Source: Typha latifolia (taxonomy: Eukaryota > Streptophyta > Magnoliopsida > Poales > Typhaceae). Taken from it: a stretch of 64,000 nucleotides of DNA. The position numbers and the translations under genes were made by a program. Of the stretch, positions 13,201 to 28,100 are shown in pieces. The stretch's first letter is position 1, and every line of letters starts with the position of its first letter. The stretch is taken from assembly GCA_019914945.1 (NCBI GenBank), contig CM034103.1, positions 10,044,001-10,108,000 of the forward strand, written 5' to 3'. A model generated the notes under the pieces. The model worked only from the letters and a program-made list of their open reading frames with translations. It was not told the DNA's origin and ran no database searches.

Positions 13201-15306
13201 ATCACATTTTCTACAATCATAACATCCTCCCATCATCTGCATGGATAATACAAAACAAAGACCAGAAAACATCTAGGCCACCAACTTACTCATTCCACAT
13301 CCACAGAGACCGCGTCGTCCTTGCTTTCTCTTTGCTGTAGAACTTTTGGCCTTCTTTCTGGATTTCATCAATTTCTTATGGCAATTACTATTGTAGATGA
13401 AGTATATGGCGGTTACTTGTAGTACTGTTGGTTAATTGGTTGCACCTTGTTATTGAGCTAAAGATGAGGGGAATAGAGGAACATGAGGAAATGAGTTAGT
13501 GATATGCTGGGCTCGTGGAACAATAAGTTTGTAAGTTATTCACTAACCACAAGATCAAAGATTAATGCAAATTGACTTGCACTAAACTTGGCTGAGTTGT
13601 TTTGCTGCAGAAGATTAGCTCTACTATCAAAAATTTATTGCAAACATATGAGTTTTCATTTCCTGGAAACTTCAAGTCGACGCGTAAAATATTAATTTCA
13701 TTAATCAGTAAAATATTTCTATTGTTATCCGAACTTGTTTACTGCATCAAGCCATCAACTCTGTTGAGTAATTCTATGTAGCATAATTTGAAGCATCATT
13801 TGAAGCATCTGTTCTGCACTTGTACTTTTCATATATCATCAAATAATACTCGTAACCTGACATGTCCACTTTAGTTTGCATAGGCAGCTGGTTCGTGGCT
13901 TCTTCAAGAATGCAAGCCGCATGCTTCGAACAGACGGAGAAATTCACATAAGCCACAAGACTGGAGGCCCTTTCTGCAAGTGGAACCTTGAAGAGCTTGC
14001 TCTCAAGAACTCACTTGTGCTGTCGGAGTGTGCCAATTTTGAGATCAAAGAGTATCCGGGTTATGCCAACAAAAGAGGAGATGGAGCAAGATGTGACCAA
14101 CCATTTCGTTTGGGCAACTGCTGCACGTTCAAGTTCAGGATTTGCAGTGTCAAAAAACAAGGAAAGAAACGTGGAATATCGAGAAGATCATTTCCTGAAC
14201 TTGTTGAAACCGAAGGTGTAACAGAGAATACTAGCGGAACTCATGACAGGCAAACCATTCATCATTTTCAAACTCATCATGGGTTCCATATGGAGGCCAG
14301 GCATCAACCAAATTTCCTGATGGGCATAGAACCCAGCCAGCTAAGCCTATTCAATCAACCAACAGAGAGATTAGTTCAAAATTCATGCTTCACTCTCCAT
14401 AGAGAGCATCTGGTAGGAGTAAACGGCTTATTTCAAGGATTTGATCCAAACTCGAGGCATGCCATGCTGGTCTACCAAAGAGGTGTTTATGTGAATGAGG
14501 TAGATGAAGAACGACTCAGAAATTTACATGCTTATGCGAGAGGTGGTGGTCATGTGCATGAATCAGATGAAGGACGACACAGAAGTTTGCATGCTTCTCT
14601 GAGGTATGGTGGTCATGTGAATGGAGCAGATGAAGAACGACGCAGAAGCTTGCAAGCTTATCTGAGAGGTGGTCCTCATGTGAATGAAGCAGATGAAGGA
14701 CGACACAGAATTTTACATGCTTATCTGAGAGGTGGTGGACATGTGAATGGAGCAGATGAAGAACGACACAGAAGCTTGCAAGCTTATCTGAGAGGTGGTC
14801 CTCATGTGAATGGAGCAGATGAAGAACGCCGTAGAAGTCTGCATTCTTATCTGAGAGGTGGTGGTCATGTCAATGAAGCAAATGAAGGACAACACAGAAT
14901 TTTACATGCTTATCTGAGAGGTGGTGGACATGTGAATGCAGCAGATGAAGAACGACGCAGAAGCTTGCAAGCTTATCTGAGAGGCGATCATCATGTGAAT
15001 GATGCAGATGAAGAAAGCCGCAGAAGTTTGCATTCTTATCTGAGAGGTGGTGGTAATGTCAATGAAGCAGATGAAGAATGCCATCGACGTCTGAATTCTT
15101 ATCTGAGAGGTGGTGGTCATGTGAGTGAAGCAGATGAAGAACGACGCAGAAGTTTTCATGCTTATCTGAGAGGTGATGTTTATGTGAATGAAACAGATGA
15201 ACGATACAGGATTTTACATGCTTATCCGAGAAGTGGTGGTCTCGTGAATGAAGCACATGAACTACGCAGAAGTCTGCACGCTTACAATATGGGTCGCCTA
15301 TTGTAA
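10220..15306 (+). CDS. BMT5-like 25S rRNA (uracil-N3) methyltransferase (DUF2431) with C-terminal 21-residue repeats, 604 aa
   Basis: Exons are 10220-10403, 11221-11419 and 13875-15306; the junctions fit GT/AG and the phases agree (1815 nt). The Rossmann-like methyltransferase domain covers about residues 27-215. It includes the SAM-binding start LVGEGDFSFS (31-40), LHGIDATKM (86-94), the FNFPHAG motif (110-116), and in exon 3 LVRGFFKNA, HKTGGPFCKWNLEELA and YPGYANKRGDG. Yeast Bmt5 methylates a uridine of 25S rRNA; plant relatives are mostly uncharacterised, so the substrate is inferred. After a linker, residues 329-598 are thirteen tandem units of 20-21 residues. Such a tail is not part of the family as I know it. 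Intron 2 is 2.5 kb. Confidence 0.88.
14476..15285 (+). repeat. Coding tandem repeat, 13 units of 60-63 bp
   Basis: Units start with QRG, ARG or LRG and read roughly as LRGGGHVNEADEERRRSLHA plus Y. Ten are exactly 63 bp; the first and the last two are 60 bp. Unit endings recur in a loose three-unit order (QAY, HSY, ILHAY), so part of the array grew by 189-bp blocks. All units keep the frame. The frame ends six codons after the last unit (NMGRLL). Confidence 0.95.
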
Positions 15307-16134
15307 GACAGGTTATGTTACAGGGATTCCCATATTGACTAGGAAACTTTGTAGATAGTATCTGGCTTTTGGGTGCTTTTTTTTTCGGTTAGGCAAAGCC
15401 AAATTCATTCATGTGGGAGATAACAATGTTTGATGGGAGAAGGGGAGTTTTTATTCTTTCCCCTTTTCTGGGAAAATCCTGGATTGCAAGTAAGATCCTG
15501 TGCTTTCTCAGAGCAGTTTAGGAGCTATTTTGATATAGAAACAGTCAGTATCAGCGTTGCTGCCATATGATATTATTACTATGTGCTTGGCTTCTCAAGT
15601 GAGAATGGGTGACATAATTTGGATGCAATGAATATTAGTAGAAGCGTAAATTAGGAATTCCATTGATTTATTATAGATTTGAGAGTACAGCATTACGCTT
15701 GAGTGAACGAAGAAGAATAGCAATTATATGCTCTCTGGAAGGCTAGAAAATTTTCCTCAGAGAAATGTGGCATTAGATATACTCATTCTGCTTTTGAGCT
15801 TTTGACTCTTCTAGGAAGGCCCTCTAGTCTTCCTATTTTTCATCCTTTTCTTTATGTTTTAGTTAATTATATATTCGCTTCTAGGTTCTGCTGAGAGATT
15901 TAACTATAGCTGCCCAAAACTAGTCTGGCCAAATGAGTGGAAAAATAACTAGAATAATCTCAAAACAACAGAAAGTCCAAGTGTTATTAACTAAATTCTT
16001 ATTTGAGAATATTAAAAAAAAGGCAAAATATCGAATTCCCTGTATCAATGGAATCAATAAAAAGCTTTCTTCCCAATATGGCGTTGCCCAAGATAATTGG
16101 GTGAAAAACTGAACAAATAAAGTGCCACATAATC
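15307..16134. other. Convergent 3' flanks of BMT5-like and DDI1 genes
   Basis: The two genes end towards each other. The segment should hold both 3' UTRs; it is AT-rich and no other gene is recognisable. Confidence 0.55.
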
Positions 16135-19100
16135 TTAACCTCCAAATAAGAATCCAGCAGCTTGCTCCTCATTGCCCTTAAATAGTTTGAGGGCCTGTAC
16201 CACAGCTTCTCTCCCAAAACCAAGTTCCACAAGCTTCGCAACTTTGGCCTCAAAATCTGGTCCCTGATAAATGTGCACCAATTTTAATGTAGTGGCAATG
16301 AATGAAAAATAAGCTATAATGGGATGAAGAATCTATTGGAGTTCTCAGAGTGGTACCAGTATGGACACTAACTATACAGAGAATGATGATTATTAAAGCA
16401 ATATAATTGCTGAAAGCAAAACTCTAGTATAAACTCGACGTCAGTAATGACAAATCCAGAAGGAAATAATGTGAAAAATCAATGGCAACTCTGCATGACT
16501 GGAGTATAACGTGTTTGGACAAGGCATGTAATGATAATTGCTTGCATCGACACATGCAGTGCAGTATGTAGCAGTTAAAATAATTGGACAGATCACTTAA
16601 TTAAATGTCTGAACAAGGACGTTGATCTGGAAAATGACATTTTATGGGATAATAGGAAGGAAAAAATAAGAACCATAAGCAACAAGCATTTTGCATCTGT
16701 TCCCTTAAAGTCTTAAGCACACCTAAGTTTACCTTTGAAATGTGCACCAGCACACATCATAGTACAATAACACGCTCTATAATGTGCAATGAGTATAACA
16801 TCCTCTATAAAGCTAAACTTACTAATTTACTATAACACCCTCTGTAATGCGCAATGAGTATGTCACTCTAAATAGTAAGGCTGCAGAAAATGATTTTAGC
16901 AGTAGTAAGAAAGGCAACAGCCAAACAGAACAACTATTGTCACCAGCTGCACCGTAAGTATTCCTTTCATACCTTTTAGATGCATAAAATTATTTATCAA
17001 AGATGGGTTTGTTGAGGATCCATGTCATAAGACTCATGACTAGTTATAAAACCCAAATATTAATAACATTTCTGAAGGTCAGTTATTTCATTCCATTAGA
17101 CTATTTGGCTGCTTAAGTAATTCTCATTCAACAGAAGTGCATGATCACAAAAGCACAGATCCTCTTTGGTTACATATTCGACTAGTTGGATACTTCAAGG
17201 ATGCCTCTCAGATAAATTTTTTTCAAATATCTTCGTTTCATTAGTAAGAAGCTAAAGTGGGCCATTTATATTCAACAATCATACCTTTGAACTAGATAAA
17301 GAGGCCCAATGATTTCGAATCATAGGGGATAGGTCAGATTGAAGAAAGTCAATCATTTTCTTTTAAATTAGTATAGTAAGAATGACTATTGAATTTCATT
17401 TTCATTTTATATGGATATAAATCTACAAATTTCAGAGAGGCCTGAATCTGAAATTAGGCCCACATCGGTAACTATCACTATCTAACTATGTTCCCAAAAA
17501 TCTAACTCCATCTCACACTATAATCATTAATGATTTTAATTGGGATAGGGCATTTTTCTAGGAATGATACCATAAATCAACCAATTGTACATAACCTTTT
17601 GGTTATTTGCTGTATCAAGTTACAATATCACTAAGCAAATGAAATATAATAACTAATCCTGTTCATCACATCATATAACTAACTAATCCTGATTTACCAA
17701 CAAAGTATTAAATTAAGATGCTACTTGTCATTTCTTCGAGAAAAGTTAAAAAAGCAGTAGCAACTGATTTCAGTAGTGGAAGAACTTTACCTGGGTGGGG
17801 TCACTTGCCAGACCTGAGAATAACAGAAAGTAACTTGATAAATTAAAAACAGTTAAAAATGCTTCTTACGGAACTGGTGCACTTGAATTTGAAATTATAC
17901 AGGAAAGAAATGGAAGCTACGTTGATTAATACTATCAAAAAAAGGAAGCTGTGGAATTAATGTACCGGACCAACCTGAAGTACGGTCTCCTGCAGTCTTC
18001 TCTTGTGCCCCAGATGTTTCCTATATATTTATAAGCGAATTAAAGATTTAGACATTAGCATTAGCATACATAGGCCTACATGAAAAAGAAGGTTTCTTGA
18101 AGCATGGTGTTTTTCATTCTTATGCAGCAAGTAGAAGAGTCAAATGAAAATCAATCCCATAATCCAAATGTGGGGAATTCTAGAAATTTTCCCCAGATTG
18201 TAAGAAAAGAGGAAGAAGATAATATCTTCTTCCAACTACAAGTTATTCGAGGATATACCAAAGCATACAACAAAAGATGAGAACACAAAGAGAAATAACA
18301 AGTAACATACAGCAGCACAGTGACAAATGAAGAGAAAGAAAAGGATAGAAGAGTTCTTAACTAGGTGGTACTTACTGGAGCTGATCCTTGGCCTAGGGAA
18401 GCTTGTTTAGACAATCTCTCTTCATCACGTATATGTGAAGGGATGTCTTTCTCTGGAAATTGAAAGAAGAAAAGTACATCAATATTGCTTAAAATTAATC
18501 TGGATTGCTGTCATAGGGGGGAAAAAAAACTAAAGAAGACACCAAGACACCAAGCACTAGATGAACCTTGCAAAAATGGCACCGAAACCTCTCCTCCTCC
18601 CACTCTTAGAACATTATCCTTTAAATCAATTATACACTGCACAGAACGAAGTCAATTGAATGATGCACATATGAAAATAAGAATTGCTATGAAATTATGT
18701 GATTACCTGATGCTTACGTAGCATATCAAGCCCAAAAAGGAACTCCATGTTGGGAGCATCCAACACAGTGAAAGAGCAAGGATAAAACAAGTGGCCAATC
18801 TGTCACAAAACAGTTAACAATGGGCAATTATTCAACTGTTCCATTATGATCTACACTCGTCCATTATTAGTGCATCCTATCTAAGTACAGTTTTCTGGTG
18901 GACATGCAAGCAAGCTGGAATGCATACACATAATGAAATGGGGACAGAACAAAGAAGCGTGTCAGATTGTCAATGAAGAGAAAGAACGTGCATGGCTCCT
19001 TTTAACTTTTAAGTCCACGAAATCATATGATAGAGCAACATTGGCTCTAACAATGTCTTAACTTTGTATTACTTTTCGTCATATTAGTTTAGCCATGTTG

Positions 19101-22100
19101 GCTATTTTGGTTTTTGTTTAATTTGGTCATGTTGGGTAAGCCAATTTGAGTCTGTGACTACTGATATTAGCGTAGGTGTGGGCAGTGCTGACCACATATA
19201 TATAACCAGGGGACGCCATGCCTCCACTTGACTTTAGAAACTATAACTATTTTCAGGATGCCCCTCTTTTTAAGATTCCAAATAGTACTTACTACTTCTA
19301 AGCAATAAAGCACCAATTGCATCCACTAGCAATTAAGTTTGACCCTGCCCTTAGTTGTGGGGGCCATCCTCACCAACTCAATGGGATGGGGCCAGGGATA
19401 GTCCTCTATGTGTTTTTTTTAATTCAGGAACAATATGTTTCCTACTTGGAAGACTTGAAGATATGACTTCTATTTTGGTCCAATTGACTCTCCTATTAGG
19501 TGACTTATTGCCTAGTTAGGAATAGAAAAAGGCTATGAAAGAGACATCACAGAAGTTCTATTTGAATAATTTGGAACAGAGCTCTCTTATTGGCACTATT
19601 TGGAAGATGCATTCTACTCCCCCCCTTCCTATCTGTACAACAACCCAGAGAATGTACAGAATATCCGACATTTTCACTCTGCAAAACTCTGTCCCCCTCT
19701 ACCCTCTTTTCATATGGCCCTTAAGGATGAGAAGTCCCTACCTGTTATTTCTCTTTCTTTTACTATCTTTCACCTCTCTGGCCATCCAAAGGCCATACAA
19801 CAATCCATACAAGTCATAAATCTTAACAATACAACCCAGATTTGCATATGAACCTTCTTTCTCTTACTTCTCATAGTTCAAGAGCCCGTTCTCTCATGTT
19901 CTTCCTTCTTACTCATCTTCCACCGCGACTATTATATACTGCTGCTATAATTCTTCCACTAGTGCCCAAAGATCCTATTGATAATTCAGTTCAAGCCTTC
20001 TTTCAGTAATGATGACTAAAATTGAAGATGATGGGTTCATTTCAACACATAGTGTTCTACTTCTAACTGTCTATCCCTACAATCCTCTAATCAGGCTTGT
20101 TTCCACTTTCTAAATATTCCTGCTGTTCAAATATAATTCTAAATAAAATTAGTTCCTTGAAACCTAAGCCTCTCCTTTAGATCTTTTTAATGATCCTCAC
20201 AGCCTACAAGCGCTCTACTTCTGATCTGCCTAGCCCTAAAATCCCCTGTTTCAGGCTTGTTTCCATTTTCCAAAGCTTCTTGCTTTCCAAAGATAATTCT
20301 AAATAAAATTAGTTCATTGCAACCCTAAGCCTCTCCTTTAGATCTTTTCTAATGATCCTCAGCCTAATAGCTGATCCATTTGACTATATAAATAAAACAA
20401 TATTTATTTACACACTTTTGTTTTCAGATCTAAGTAGAGCGGAATTAAACCTAACCTAAAATACTTATTCATTACTTTTATTTCCAGCTCTAAGTAGAGC
20501 GGAATTAAACCTAACCTAAAATACTTATTCATTCTTTATCATGCTTACATGTTAATTGACTTTCCCTAACAGTTGGACATTCAGTTGCATGGTCATTGTA
20601 TATTGATATTCGGTCCCTTTGGCACATAAGTGTTCTGCATATAAAAAACTAGCATCTTTAGTTTGGATCACATTCCAAGTATGTTGGTGAGGGCAGACAT
20701 CTTACATATGATACAAAGATGCGAGAAATACACAATAGACAAAAATTGAGCATAATCATGTAAGACAATTCAGTACATTGAAAGAGCCTCTTGGTAATAA
20801 AGGTTAAGACATTACCTTAAGTGGTGCAACATGTATTCGACCTAATATCTCTGATTGGCCAACACCAACAGCTACACCCCTATAGCGCTGATCTAGGAGT
20901 CTCAACAACCTACAATAGTGACAATATACAATGCATCAGAGAAAAAAAGACTATTGCTGGTAAACCTTCCTCGGGTTGCATGACATAGCTGTATATCTTG
21001 ATGTTTCATGAAAATATCTTGATGTTTCAATCATAATCTCCAAGGTTCATATAAACTACCTAGCTTCCCAGTGCCATAGAACTATTTCTTGGACAACGTT
21101 CAATGATATTTTTTTGGACATATAAATATCTTGATGGTTCATATAAATATCTTGATGGTTCAATCATAATCTCCATCTTACTATTTCTTGGACAACGTTC
21201 AATGATATTTGTCCCACATAACAGACAGAAGATCGGGTCCATTAAAAGAAAAACAGCTTCAAACAAGATATTTGCTTTGATATTTGTGTGTGACAAGATA
21301 TCAACCACAAAAAAGAAGCAAAAACAATGAGTTCTATCCAAGAGCTAAAATAATATTACCCGAATGAATAACTCATCATAACTGGAACTTTGCGAAAACA
21401 TCCTCAATGATTTCATACATAAAGTTAATACATTTATGTTTCTTTACTATGATATTCAACCATGCAGATGTCCAGATACATACATAACAAACCCCACTAG
21501 GATATGTGCACCTCTATTAGATGTGTCTATTGCATTTATCACTTCCGAAGTTAAACAAGCAGCTAAGCATTTGTAGTGATATACTAGGCAATGGAGGTGG
21601 AGAGGGAACATTAGTGCTAGGTACTATGCAGGATTGCGGGTATTCTAGGTGGGTGTAGAAGCTGAGGTAGCTTAAAAATTGAATAACTTGAGAAAATAAT
21701 TTATGACTTAAAAGCCAAAAATTAGTGTTTGAAACTGAAAAAAAATATTGTATTCTTCAATAAGAACATGCAAAACAAAATTGATTTAAAACCCAAGGAC
21801 ACCTATATAGAGAAAACGTAATGATAAAATGCTTCAGTTAGATGGCTAGGTCGGAGGCCCTATGTGAATTCTGCCTGAGGCATTTACTAGGAGATCAAGA
21901 TGGGTGCTTTTTCAAGCCAACCATGGTTTATATTAGAAAACAAAAGAGAAATTGTAATAATCTATGAAAATGAAGAGTAAGAAAGAGATTGGTTTTCAAA
22001 GATGACCAATTTTAAGGCAAGTTTTATCTTCTCTTCACATGAAAAGTGAAAAAAAGAAGCTTCTTAAAGCCACAAATTGATTGCTGTGAAATACATATTT

Positions 22101-25100
22101 TCTTTTTCCTGGATATGAATCTATCCTCTAGTAATTATGGAACTAAGGAGAAACTAGCGAGAAGGTTGCAGTGAAAATAAAATTCAGGCAAAATTGAGGG
22201 AAATGAGTTCCTCCAATTATTTTACCCAAAATTGGAGAAAACCAAGAAACATGCATAATTAACTAGAAGTAATTATGGAACTATGATCATGTAGATTTAC
22301 CTTATGATAGTTCATCTCATGCAATTTTCTCAGTTTGGTGCAAAATTCAGGTAAAGTATATCTACTAGCTATGTTTCATTATTTCAGTCAAAAAGAAGGT
22401 AATAAAGCCCATGCCAAGGTGGCCACCCTTCTAGTGACGCTAGACTTGCCAGTCATTGAAGGGAAAATCTTGGATAGTAGGATTCTCTGTACTAAATGGT
22501 GAAGTAAATTATCACTCGTTTGGTAATGACAATAAATATTCAATGTGATCTTGAACTCATATAGTCAAAATACTTTTCTTCCCCTCAGGAAAAACTCCAT
22601 TCAACTTTGTACTTCCCAGTTGCACTCAAGATAAAAAAGTAGCAAACATATTTGCTACAGTATAAAAGACGATGCATACATTTTCATCCACAAATAATAT
22701 GGTTTGGGCTACAAACATCAGAACAGTCCTCTACATCCTCAACCTACATTTGCCGGCAGATTATACATTGCAGGCAGCTCTGAAATACAGAATCAAGGTC
22801 ATCCACTGATTTATAATTTTAATATGTCAGCCAACTTTGTTTTCTAATTTCAAGCTTATTCATCAATCAATAATCCTAAAAATAGTAACTTCTTTTACTA
22901 CCAATTTTATGTGCTTATAGCTTCTAGAAATTATTCACTGTAACAGTGTAATCAATTAAAGAGTGATATACCGGATAATAATCTATCATATTCATATATC
23001 TCCTAGAATACTCTCATATTTTAATTCACTTGAGCCAAGGTGTATAAAAAATCTTGATCTGCCTATCAATAATAGAAATGTTTGACCAAATAAGAGAGGA
23101 GGTTTTATATCTACAAAAAGATCATAGAATTTGAACTATAGTAATCAGAATTGGACCGAACATTGGCCCGGATAAACATAGGGTAACCGAATAGTTGGTT
23201 CAACTAGTGGGTCACCCGATCAGAATACTAGTTTATTTAAAAACATTTTAAATATTTAATTAATATATTTGTAGTTCTAAATAATTCTAAAAACTTTAAA
23301 AAAAATCTATAAAAGACAATACAATTGTATTTCCTCCATTATTTAGCCAATTTTAGATAATATTTAAGATTTAAGTACATCAAATCATATGACTTATACA
23401 AAATCATATGTTAATCACACTTTTATTTATTTTTAAATAATTACTCTAATTTTAGCACAAATATACCATTAGGGGTAATTTTGAAAAAAATAAGAAACCC
23501 AATCAATTCGTAGAAACCCGTTCAAATTGCAGAGTTTGCTCGTTGAACTGCCGGATGGATTGATTTTTAACAAGTCAATTGAATTTTTGGTCCTATAACA
23601 AAACTAAACTGACTTGGTGATCGATTCACCAGTCTGGTTCTAATAACCATAGTTCGTTGTATCAACCGATCCCGATCCAGGCCCGATCCGAACTTTTTCA
23701 CTTACTCTTTTTCTTTATTTTACTCTTTTTTTCTTTTTTTGTCTCCTTACATATAATCATTGCTTCTTTTACAGAGAGATCTAACTCTAGTGACCTGCGA
23801 CGAACTCCAGCGGATTTCGATAAACTCCGGTATATAATTTTTTAATTAATTTTTTTATTTCTCTCACTTTTTTTCATTTCTTCCACTTCACTACATCATA
23901 GTGTTTTTTTGTTTGATTTTCTTTCACTCATGCTCTTTCTAATCTCTTCTTCTTTTCAATTTTTATTGCACCATAATTTTTCTTCTTTTTTTTTCTTATT
24001 TTTGGTAAACTTTTTTCTAAATTTTTAGAAGTCTTCCTGCATTTTTAAATAATATTTAGAATTTTATGTAATTAAAAAGTCCAATCCAATCTAGGCGAGC
24101 GATACGGTCGATATGGCCAATCCAGCCAACATCGCGATCTTGATTTTTCGGACCTTGCTTATAACTATGTTTTGCACAACCATCTACCTTTTATAAATAA
24201 ATGATTTTGCAGCACAATACTCTCACATATCAAGGACAAACTATTAAAAAGTGACAAAGACAAGAAAGTAATAACAAATTCTGAGAATAGATGGATGAAT
24301 TGCATCAGCTCATACTCAGTTATCATTAAGTGATGCAAAACAAAGTTCAGAATATGAGGCATTTTGAAGTTTTCAAATGGTTTGAGAATTTTGCAGCTCC
24401 CTTATTACTTTTGTATTGCCAACATGAAGTCTAAGAGCATCTCCAAGGGAGGGCTCATATTTGGAGCCCAAAGGCTCCAACTATAGAGCCAAGAGCCCAG
24501 TGCATTAATATAATATATATATTTATATATTATATTTTAAATTACTTAATAAGTTCTCTTAATATTATTATTTTTTAATAAAAAATATATGGTTAGAAAA
24601 CTCTCATTGATATCTTTATAATAAGACTAATATTCAATAAGCTGAAAAAAGTCATTTTTGTCCTGAAGGCTTCCAGATCACACCACTTTGTTGTGAGTTC
24701 CTACCTCTCTTTTAACATTTTGTATATTATTATTAATATTATATACTTCTTTACCGTCAATTGATAGCTTATTATCAGTGCTGTTACTACTTCTAGTCCC
24801 AATATTCTCAGAAACAGTATATGTTCCTCCATAGTGAATCCTCATACAACTTGGTTATTGACCAAAAGTACACCCTTGTAAAATTAGAATAACTTGCACG
24901 ACGAAACTACCAACCCAATATTAGAGATCTTCTAGGGTCTAGCATCCAGAAATGTATACCAGTCAGCCTATGTTATCAATGTATTAGAATCCAAAAGATA
25001 AAAAAAGAAAATGTAAAGAACAACAAACAAGATGATGAATGATCATACCCACAACGTTCAGCACAACTTTTAGATATTATAGTAGACTGTGCTCCACTAT

Positions 25101-28100
25101 CCACAAAGGCCTGGAATAGACGAGAACAATATTTGAGGCCCAGATTTTATATAAACAAACAAGAATAAAAGGTATGACCAAAAGTTCAATATAGCATTAC
25201 AACTATCAAAGATAACTGGAGTACACAAAAAGGTCCACCATATGTATAAAGTAAAGTTCAAAGCAAATAGACAAGCTATATCGTGTAGCAAGAAATATGT
25301 ACAAAAAGCAAAATTCGCAAGCCACATCAAATTGTGGACTCATTGAATCTACTATCAAGATTTGAATGCATGTAGCCAGACATTGACAGCAGAAATACAA
25401 TTATTTACTGTTTTATTCTCAAGTCAATATTCCAACATTTCTACAACTAACAAAATTTTCTTCTATGGTTAACAGCAATTGGCAAGTTTTGTGCTTAGTC
25501 CATCTAATAATAAAAAACTAAATAAAAAAAATGGAGGATTTATTTGCTATACTTCAAGGATTTATGTGTTACATATATATCAAATAACCCAGACATAAAT
25601 TGGACCCAAAATATATCCACAAATGGTTGGTACATGCTTATGTATATATCAATTATCCAGATATATAGCACAATGAGAAAAAATGTACTACAAACAAGTA
25701 GGGATCCAGCTAAATATGAAAAATGAGTATATTCTTGTGCTAATATTATTATTTGTCAAGAAAAATTAGTTCAACCATATTTGTATCCTGACAGACTATT
25801 CATAAGGGAAATAAATCTGTATTCACACAGAACAGGAAAATAAGAAATCTACATTGGACAAAACTCAGATACAAAAGCCAAAAGTGATTTAAAATTTCCA
25901 ATCACCAATTTCACTTTAAGGCACATCACATTTATCTACTGATTAAATACTAAACGTCTTGTAATAGTTCTTTACATGCCTACCACATTGTTATAAATAA
26001 TAAATTTATACCAGTAGTCTTCTAACTCTTCTATGGGGTTTCTTTAAGTGGTTTGAGGTCCTGGTTTAGTTCTGAATACAATTATACCAATCTCAATCAT
26101 ACAATGGTTAAAGTTTGTTAGGTTAAAGTAACAAAAGTGCAGTTTTAATTTTATGTTTTGTAGGTTTAGGATGAAGCAACAACTGATAAGCATAGCATAA
26201 CAATTAAAAAAAAAAACTCAATAAGAACCTCCAATCAAGATTACAAGATATAAAATCATCATTTTTATCTAAGCAAATAATAGGCTAGCATTTCTATTAA
26301 TACCTTTAAAGGTACTCCATTGACCTCCATATCCACGTATAACATTACCTATAAAATGGAGTTGATTATAACACTGAAGTTTTATATTTTAGTTCTGTAT
26401 GAAGGAAATAAAATGAATCAGTGACATACCACTCGAGCAAATGCTTCAGGGTTGTGCTCTAATGCAGCCTCCCAATTCTCATCAATACCTTTCTGCAATA
26501 TTTTTGGTTTGTGGTCACAGAAGAATGTAAACTAATACTATAAGTATTTATTGCACAAGGGGAAAGCAAACAATCTATAAACTAGAGTACTAAACAATCT
26601 CAATGCCGCAAGCTGCCAAGCTTTATATGTTTTAAAAAAATAACTACATATACCTTATCATCTGCTGCTCACCCTCATGTAGAGTCATACAAAAAGCAGG
26701 TTGGCATTATTGGCAGCAGACAGAGATACTTAACAACTGAATGAGGGGAAGTTCTAGAATAAAGTGAGTATTATCTTGACTTGCATTTTCTAATCTATAT
26801 AGAATCCACAATATCTTTAAAGTTTTAAGTAATCTGAAAAATGTGGATTTATGACCAGGTTACGATTCTTACTTAAGCAATGTCATGTCATATGATGTAA
26901 TCATGATAGATGCAGAGGAGACTAATTTGAGCATGAATATAGGATAGAAAAGCTAGATTTCAACATGTCTAGACTCTTCTCATGTGAATCCCAATATGAT
27001 GGAATAGAGAACTAGGGGCAAGGGGAAGCAAATATGAATATTTATTAATACAGCTTTTTGAGATATAAATATATCTAAATAAGTGAAAAAACAACATACA
27101 AAATAGATAATGCAATCTATAAATATAAACATCATGAACTTATACAATGATAAATCATTTCTTGTTTAAAAAGCTATACCTAATATTTTTTAATACATGC
27201 ATTCATATAGGGTTTGTTATATATAATATCAACAATAATATAAATTACTATTTCATATAGTATAAGTTAAATAATTGTTCTTTTTTTGGCAAAAGAGGTA
27301 AACTGATTACCACAGAAAGGGAAACAAATAAATATCAAACATTGCAAAATTTGATTTTGTGCATCAGGATACAACCCAATCAAACACCACAATCAGCCAA
27401 TGCAACATTACCAGACAGCAGAATTAGCTGAGACAACACATCTTCTCAAGATCATGCAATCCTTCTGATATTTTCTCATTTTCTTCCTCCTTTACTGTAG
27501 ATATTTCTTCTTCCATCCTTTCACAAGGAGCATCTTTGATCACTCACTCAACCTCTTTGGTAAATAGATATAATTTTTCACTTTACTCCTAGTGCATCTT
27601 AATAACATTTCTTGTTGATTCTCATTTGATCAATTCACAATATGTCATCATGCATCAATCTAATAAATCCACAAAAGAAATCCCCATGAAAATAAGATGT
27701 TTATGTGGTTCCATTAAGAGCACAACATTGAGGATTCCTCAGGCACCAATACAGACTCAATTTGTTGGATCTTATTTGAGACCTAGTCTACACATGAAAG
27801 GCTCTCAGAACTCCAGCGCTAACAACTCATTTTCATGCTTCTCGTATTAACTATTAGATAGAAACTTTATTAAACACGATACATTTCAGGAGATGAAAAT
27901 CAACATGAATGCATCTGCTTCAAAAACTAAACTCTCTCAAGTCTTCATACATTTAGGCTTGAATCCTGAACAACTCGAGCACAAGACATCCTTCTGACCA
28001 AAATTGTGTTACCAGTTCACAAAAGTTTTTCTCACTCACAAGCTTTGAGATTTGAGACTAAATTTGGTTATTAAGAATGTGAGAGAAAGCCAATGAGATG

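Noticed and set aside
14713..15256. Open frames of 60-85 codons on the minus strand across the 63-bp repeats
   Set aside because: They arise because the 63-bp unit is a multiple of three and lacks stops in the opposite frame; there is no start context or known domain.
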